NCBI GenBank assembly: GCA_034439875.1
Contig: JAWXBG010000229.1
Span: forward strand, 1 to 9,087
DNA: 9,087 nucleotides
Origin: JAWXBG01 sp034439875
GTDB lineage: Bacteria > Bacteroidota > Bacteroidia > Flavobacteriales_D > Sanyastnellaceae
Direction: 5' to 3'
Under the pieces are notes generated by a model. That model did no database searches and was not told where the DNA came from. It saw nothing but the letters and a program-made list of their open reading frames with translations. Below, in pieces: positions 5,838-9,087 of the stretch. A program made the position numbers and the translations under genes. Position 1 is the first letter of the stretch; every line of letters begins with the position of its first letter.

Positions 5838-8465
5838 TTATTCAATCACCAATTTTCTCACGCTGTTCATGCCATTCATGGAATTTAAAATTCGAAGGCT
5901 ATACACCGAGGCAGGTACTGACGTCAAATCGAATTCCTGTGCAGATCGATTCATTTTTTCTTGATATATCAACTTTCCGCAGATGTCGTAGACAAGGATA
6001 ACAGAGCCATTCCAATATTCGCTCTGAACTGTGAATGTTCCATGTGAAGGGTTTGGGAAAATGTTCAGACTTGGATCGCTAGTTTCGTCGAGCGCGGCGA
6101 AGTATACTCCCTCGCACAAATCGCAGTTAACATAAACATCATCCCAGGTATTTGAATTTTCATCGTTGCATGGTGTTCCCAAAAGGGTGTCGTCGAAGTT
6201 GTCGCAAATGTCAAAGTCATTGCATATACCATCCCCGTCAGTATCGGTAAGGATGTCACTACAAAGGCCAATAATCACGGGTGCTTCGAGCACACCTCGG
6301 CCATGGGTCCCTATTCGAATTAAGTTGCTTTCATATTGAATTTCGATGTCCTCTACACGAGTATTTGGAATACTGCCATAAATTTCCCAATCATTTAAGG
6401 TGTTGTCGCGATAATAGACTCCGGCATCCGTACCTACGAAAAGGCCACCACTTACATTTTTGTAAATCTCAATGGCGCCGGTAGATACGTTCGGCAAAGA
6501 ACCGGAAATATTCTCCCAAGTACTACCTGCATTGAATGAGCGAAAAACTTTGCTTCCTTCAGAATATCCGGTAAGAGTAACATATATGAGATCCATATTG
6601 ATCGGATCAACCTCGAGATCAGAGATTCCGGAACCCGGTAAATTATTCATGGTCCAGTCGTCGGTGAAGAGATCTTTGGCCCATATTTTATTGGTGCGAG
6701 CCACGTAAATTCGATTTGAATTGGATGGTGCAATGGCGAGTTGTTCCATATCACCAGTACCATTCAATTCCGGGCTTATTTCAGTCCATGTTGTTCCTTT
6801 ATTCTGTGAAGAGTATACACGATTATATGCACAAACGAGACGATTCGAATTGTTTGGGTCTAGTTTAAAAGGTGTTTCCCAAGCGCCATTCCCATCTTCG
6901 TCAGGGGGGGCAATTCCAACGCTGTTGCCGTTTTGAAATCGGCGCATGCCACCCAGTTGATAGGACCAATATCGGGTACCAGCATTGGTTGGATCTATTT
7001 CTTGATTCATGCCATCTCCTGTGCCTGCATAATCATCCCAAACGCCATTCGAATTTCGAAAAACATTGCCATTGTCTTGCGAGCCCCCACCGATCACGTT
7101 TGCATCGGTTTGCGATACAGCAATATCATAGAATTGAGTGATTTTTAAACCATCGCTGAGATTGGTGAATTCTTCTTCAGCAACATTAAAAGCGTAGACT
7201 CCGCCATCATTACATAGATAAACTAGCTCAGGTTGCAGAGGGTTTACGAACACATTTCGCTGATCAACATGGATAAGCGGCAACCCACCTTCACCTAGCC
7301 AATTTGTAACTACATAAAATGATTGACCATCATTTGCGGACTTCCAAACTTCAAACCACCCGGAGATGAGCGTATTCACATCATCACCCGAAAAGATTAA
7401 CATAGCCTCATTGTCGGGTAAGGTGATGCTGGGACCAAAGGAGACTCCTCCGTCGTATGATTTTTTCATGATGCCTCCGGCTCGAACATAAATCCGCTCC
7501 GGATCCAAATCGGTAACTGCAATCAGGGTGGAACCGGATCCAATGTTGGCTAGCGCGGCAAAGTTTATTCCTCCATCTACGCTTTTGTATAGAGCGCCAG
7601 CCGACAATCCTTGATAGACAATGCTTGGATCACTTGGTTTAAATTTGAGATCAGCAGTATTCAAGTTGTTTACGGTCACATAAGTATCGAATCCGTTATC
7701 TGTTCGGAATAGTCCACTGCTTGTTCCTACAAATACCCTATCGGCATCAGCGGGGTCGGCAATCATCCAATTGATCCGAATATTTTCGGTAAAAGAAAAA
7801 CTCAAGGATGTTGCTTGCCAGGAGTCGCCACCATCTATTGATTTGTACACACCAATGGAAGGAGGACCGTACCAAACATGGTCGCTCACTGCAATATAAA
7901 TAGTTTCAGGACTATCACTATTTACAACTATTGAACTTACGGCGAGGAATGGCAGATCATCACCTTTAGGCTCATAGGTTTGCCCACCATCTGTGGTTTT
8001 CCATACACCACCTATTGCAGCTCCTACATAAAAAGTATTGGCATCTGTGGGATGAAAACCGATAGATGTAGTTCTTCCCAAGCCAATTTGAATTGTGATA
8101 TAGTTCTCATATGAGAGGTTGGTCCATTCGATGTCTTCGTAAATACCTGATCCACCGCGATTTTCATTCGCATTGCTTCTGTGAAAAGCCGTGACATCAC
8201 CTAAGGTACCGTCCGGATTTAGTTGATCTTTCCAATGGGATTTCCAGCGCATGAATTTTACAAAATCACTGTCGCGGTATTTGCCAGAACAGAGCTCCGC
8301 GAGTGTGCAGCCGGGATGCTGTGCTTCAAAGTACGCTTGGGCTTGACTTACCGTTTCTTCATAATTAACTGCATTGGATAGAATCCGATGAATTTCTTTT
8401 TGGGCAGAAGCAGAGTATGAGAGCAGTGCAATACAAAAGGTCAACAGGAAAGAGCGATACATCAT
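5838..8465 (-). CDS. Secreted BNR/Asp-box (sortilin-like) beta-propeller protein with TSP3-like segment and T9SS sorting domain
   Basis: The product has 875 residues. A Sec signal peptide (1-21, a hydrophobic run ending SYSASAQ) precedes a short N-terminal region. About 120-730 is a VPS10/sortilin-like propeller with at least eight Asp-box type motifs: KTTDGGQTY (156), KSIDGGDSW (208), RTDNGFDTY (254), KSVDGGINF (294), KSYDGGVSF (335), KSANDGQSF (375), NKGTTW (555) and RSFNAGSTW (642). It ends with IGTHGRGVLEAP, typical of this family. Residues 735-786 form a cysteine-rich segment with DTDGDGICNDFDIC, a likely calcium-binding TSP3-like repeat. Residues 799-875 are a complete type A T9SS C-terminal domain (NIFPNPSHGTF to RKLVIE), so the protein should cross the outer membrane and be surface-attached or released. 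Substrate or function is unknown; Asp-box propellers occur in glycosidases and in adhesive or scaffold proteins, and no catalytic residues are evident. It starts MM (8465 or 8462). It is monocistronic and flanked by inverted copies of the palindromic repeat. Confidence 0.92.
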   Translation of the reverse strand: MMYRSFLLTFCIALLSYSASAQKEIHRILSNAVNYEETVSQAQAYFEAQHPGCTLAELCSGKYRDSDFVKFMRWKSHWKDQLNPDGTLGDVTAFHRSNANENRGGSGIYEDIEWTNLSYENYITIQIGLGRTTSIGFHPTDANTFYVGAAIGGVWKTTDGGQTYEPKGDDLPFLAVSSIVVNSDSPETIYIAVSDHVWYGPPSIGVYKSIDGGDSWQATSLSFSFTENIRINWMIADPADADRVFVGTSSGLFRTDNGFDTYVTVNNLNTADLKFKPSDPSIVYQGLSAGALYKSVDGGINFAALANIGSGSTLIAVTDLDPERIYVRAGGIMKKSYDGGVSFGPSITLPDNEAMLIFSGDDVNTLISGWFEVWKSANDGQSFYVVTNWLGEGGLPLIHVDQRNVFVNPLQPELVYLCNDGGVYAFNVAEEEFTNLSDGLKITQFYDIAVSQTDANVIGGGSQDNGNVFRNSNGVWDDYAGTGDGMNQEIDPTNAGTRYWSYQLGGMRRFQNGNSVGIAPPDEDGNGAWETPFKLDPNNSNRLVCAYNRVYSSQNKGTTWTEISPELNGTGDMEQLAIAPSNSNRIYVARTNKIWAKDLFTDDWTMNNLPGSGISDLEVDPINMDLIYVTLTGYSEGSKVFRSFNAGSTWENISGSLPNVSTGAIEIYKNVSGGLFVGTDAGVYYRDNTLNDWEIYGSIPNTRVEDIEIQYESNLIRIGTHGRGVLEAPVIIGLCSDILTDTDGDGICNDFDICDNFDDTLLGTPCNDENSNTWDDVYVNCDLCEGVYFAALDETSDPSLNIFPNPSHGTFTVQSEYWNGSVILVYDICGKLIYQEKMNRSAQEFDLTSVPASVYSLRILNSMNGMNSVRKLVIE

Positions 8466-8491
8466 TATAAGTATGTGAATGTTTTATTTGG

Positions 8492-8520
8492 CCAAAATAG
8501 GGCATAGAGAAGCATCTAAA
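8492..8520 (-). promoter_or_regulatory. Candidate Bacteroidota-type promoter for the T9SS gene
   Basis: On the minus strand, TATTTTGG (8499-8492) is one base from the TAnnTTTG -7 element used by the Bacteroidota primary sigma factor. It sits 26 bp before the start codon. A weak -33 candidate TTTAG (8520-8516) lies 16 bp upstream. Two approximate matches in AT-rich DNA are weak evidence, and the spacing is at the short end. Confidence 0.25.
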
Positions 8521-8596
8521 CTATGCGTGATTCGGTAATTATTTGAAGCCTGAATGATTTTTGGACGAGGGGAGATGAAGAAGTAACACACTCTGA

Positions 8597-8748
8597 AGGG
8601 ACCCCCTAAAAACATCTTTCACGTTTCGGCCAAATTCGGAATTATGACAAAGATGTATAAATTCTTTCGGGCAAAATCCCGCAGCGCATTAACCCCAAGA
8701 TGCTTCTAATGCGCAATGCGAGAAAAAACAGGTTTTTAGAGGTCCCCT
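8597..8748. repeat. Imperfect 17-bp inverted repeat enclosing an 8-bp hairpin
   Basis: Outer arms at 8597-8613 (agggaccccctaaaaac) and 8732-8748 (gtttttagaggtcccct) are complementary at 14 of 17 positions. Inside, GCGCATTA (8684-8691) and TAATGCGC (8707-8714) form a perfect 8-bp stem around a 15-base loop. No reading frame spans it. It could be a structured RNA, a terminator-like element or a second palindromic repeat type. It lies upstream of the T9SS gene start, beyond the likely promoter. Confidence 0.55.
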
Positions 8749-8811
8749 TAAGAATTTCTTCTTCCTATCTCAATGAGAGGATAGGAAAGGGGAAATGGCT
8801 GAGCTTCTTTG

Positions 8812-8915
8812 AACCCAGAATCCACAGTGGAAATCTATTGCAGCACTAACCCCCTTTGATATCAAGCACTTTCTCGATTTTTATTCTTGATGTATGAATA
8901 TACACCATCAAATAA
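8812..8915. repeat. 104-bp inverted half-copy of the palindromic repeat element
   Basis: This is the reverse complement of 5633-5736 with three mismatches in 104 positions and no gaps. It begins aacccagaatcc and ends accatcaaataa. It covers one full arm and the tip of the palindrome; similarity stops abruptly at 8915, so the other arm is missing or replaced. Outside the left end, cttctttgaaccc resembles the cttcaaccc terminus of the full copy with four extra bases. With the full copy it brackets the whole T9SS gene as inverted repeats about 3.1 kb apart. Confidence 0.85.
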
Positions 8916-8917
8916 TC

Positions 8918-8964
8918 CCACATTGCGCATTGGAAGTTTTTTTTGGGCAATGCGCTTATAGTGG
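8918..8964. repeat. Hairpin CCAC..GCGCATTG / CAATGCGC..GTGG
   Basis: GCGCATTG (8925-8932) pairs perfectly with CAATGCGC (8948-8955), and CCAC (8918-8921) with GTGG (8961-8964). The inner loop carries eight T residues. It starts three bases after the truncated palindromic element ends and shares the GCGCATT core with the hairpin at 8684-8714. It may be a remnant of the same element's other end or an independent repeat. A terminator role is not supported because the T-run is in the loop. Confidence 0.5.
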
Positions 8965-8969
8965 CTTTG

Positions 8970-8986
8970 TCTCGGCTGAGCCGAGA
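8970..8986. repeat. 17-bp perfect palindrome
   Basis: TCTCGGCT-G-AGCCGAGA has 8-bp arms around one central base. As RNA it would form a 7-bp stem with a TGA loop. It could be a protein-binding operator or a small hairpin. No T-run follows, and the gene it might serve is outside the window. Confidence 0.55.
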
Positions 8987-9004
8987 TAAGAGATACATAA
9001 ACCC

Positions 9005-9071
9005 AAATCAAGCGATAGAAAAATTGCACCCTAATTTTGCCGATGAATGCAGTATTCTATCGCTTAGATTT
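9005..9071. repeat. 16-bp inverted repeat at window end
   Basis: AAATCAAGCGATAGAA (9005-9020) is complementary to 9055-9071 (TTCTATCGCTTAGATTT) with a single-base bulge, enclosing a 34-base loop. No coding sequence is visible. It may be a structured RNA or the end of a repeat continuing past the window edge. Confidence 0.5.
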
Positions 9072-9087
9072 GAGAATCCCGCACGCA

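Noticed and set aside
5633..8915. Phase-variable promoter inversion controlling the T9SS gene
   Set aside because: The inverted repeats enclose the whole gene together with its likely promoter, so inversion would not obviously switch expression. No recombinase gene is present. Kept only as one alternative in the finding.

Overview
The window looks like chromosomal DNA from a member of the Bacteroidota, most likely a flavobacterium- or cytophaga-like marine or environmental lineage. The evidence is two genes with C-terminal type IX secretion (T9SS) sorting domains (LNIFPNPSHG and LIVYPNPSNG), a TSP3-like DTDGDG calcium-binding segment, weak or absent Shine-Dalgarno sequences, and moderate-to-low GC. 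The genus cannot be fixed from the sequence alone.

Positions 1 to about 2810 are a gene-poor, decayed region. It opens with a pyrimidine-rich low-complexity tract and three copies of a short GCGCT-gaa-AGCGC hairpin repeat. Next comes the 3' remnant of a beta-propeller/T9SS protein gene (about 1071-1463), broken exactly after the PNPSNG motif. The break abuts what I read as the 3' end of a group II intron: a 34-nt domain V (1544-1577), a domain VI and a ...CTAT end near 1638. The intron's domains I-IV and any reverse transcriptase are absent. Beyond it is an unrecognised coding remnant (1655-2215) with an in-frame TAG that lies inside a 14-bp tandem duplication, then about 600 bp without a recognisable gene.

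Positions 2811-5425 hold two healthy co-directional genes 41 bp apart: a von Willebrand factor A (VWA) protein with an intact MIDAS metal site, and a MoxR/ChlI-like AAA+ ATPase. They form a probable operon for a two-component AAA+/VWA machine of unknown client. The relatives I recall are the COG4867 and COG1239 families.

Positions 5426-9087 contain one large minus-strand gene (5838-8465). It encodes an 875-residue secreted BNR/Asp-box (sortilin-like) beta-propeller protein with a TSP3-like segment and a T9SS tail, convergent with the AAA+ gene. A 184-bp near-perfect palindromic element (5557-5740) lies between the convergent genes. A 104-bp half of the same element (8812-8915) occurs on the other side of the secreted-protein gene in inverted orientation, about 97% identical. 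The last 500 bp is an intergenic run of nested hairpins.

The two points most worth checking are the palindromic repeat family flanking the T9SS gene and the group II intron remnant at the broken T9SS gene. I found no CRISPR array, tRNA, rRNA, transposase or recognisable defence system.
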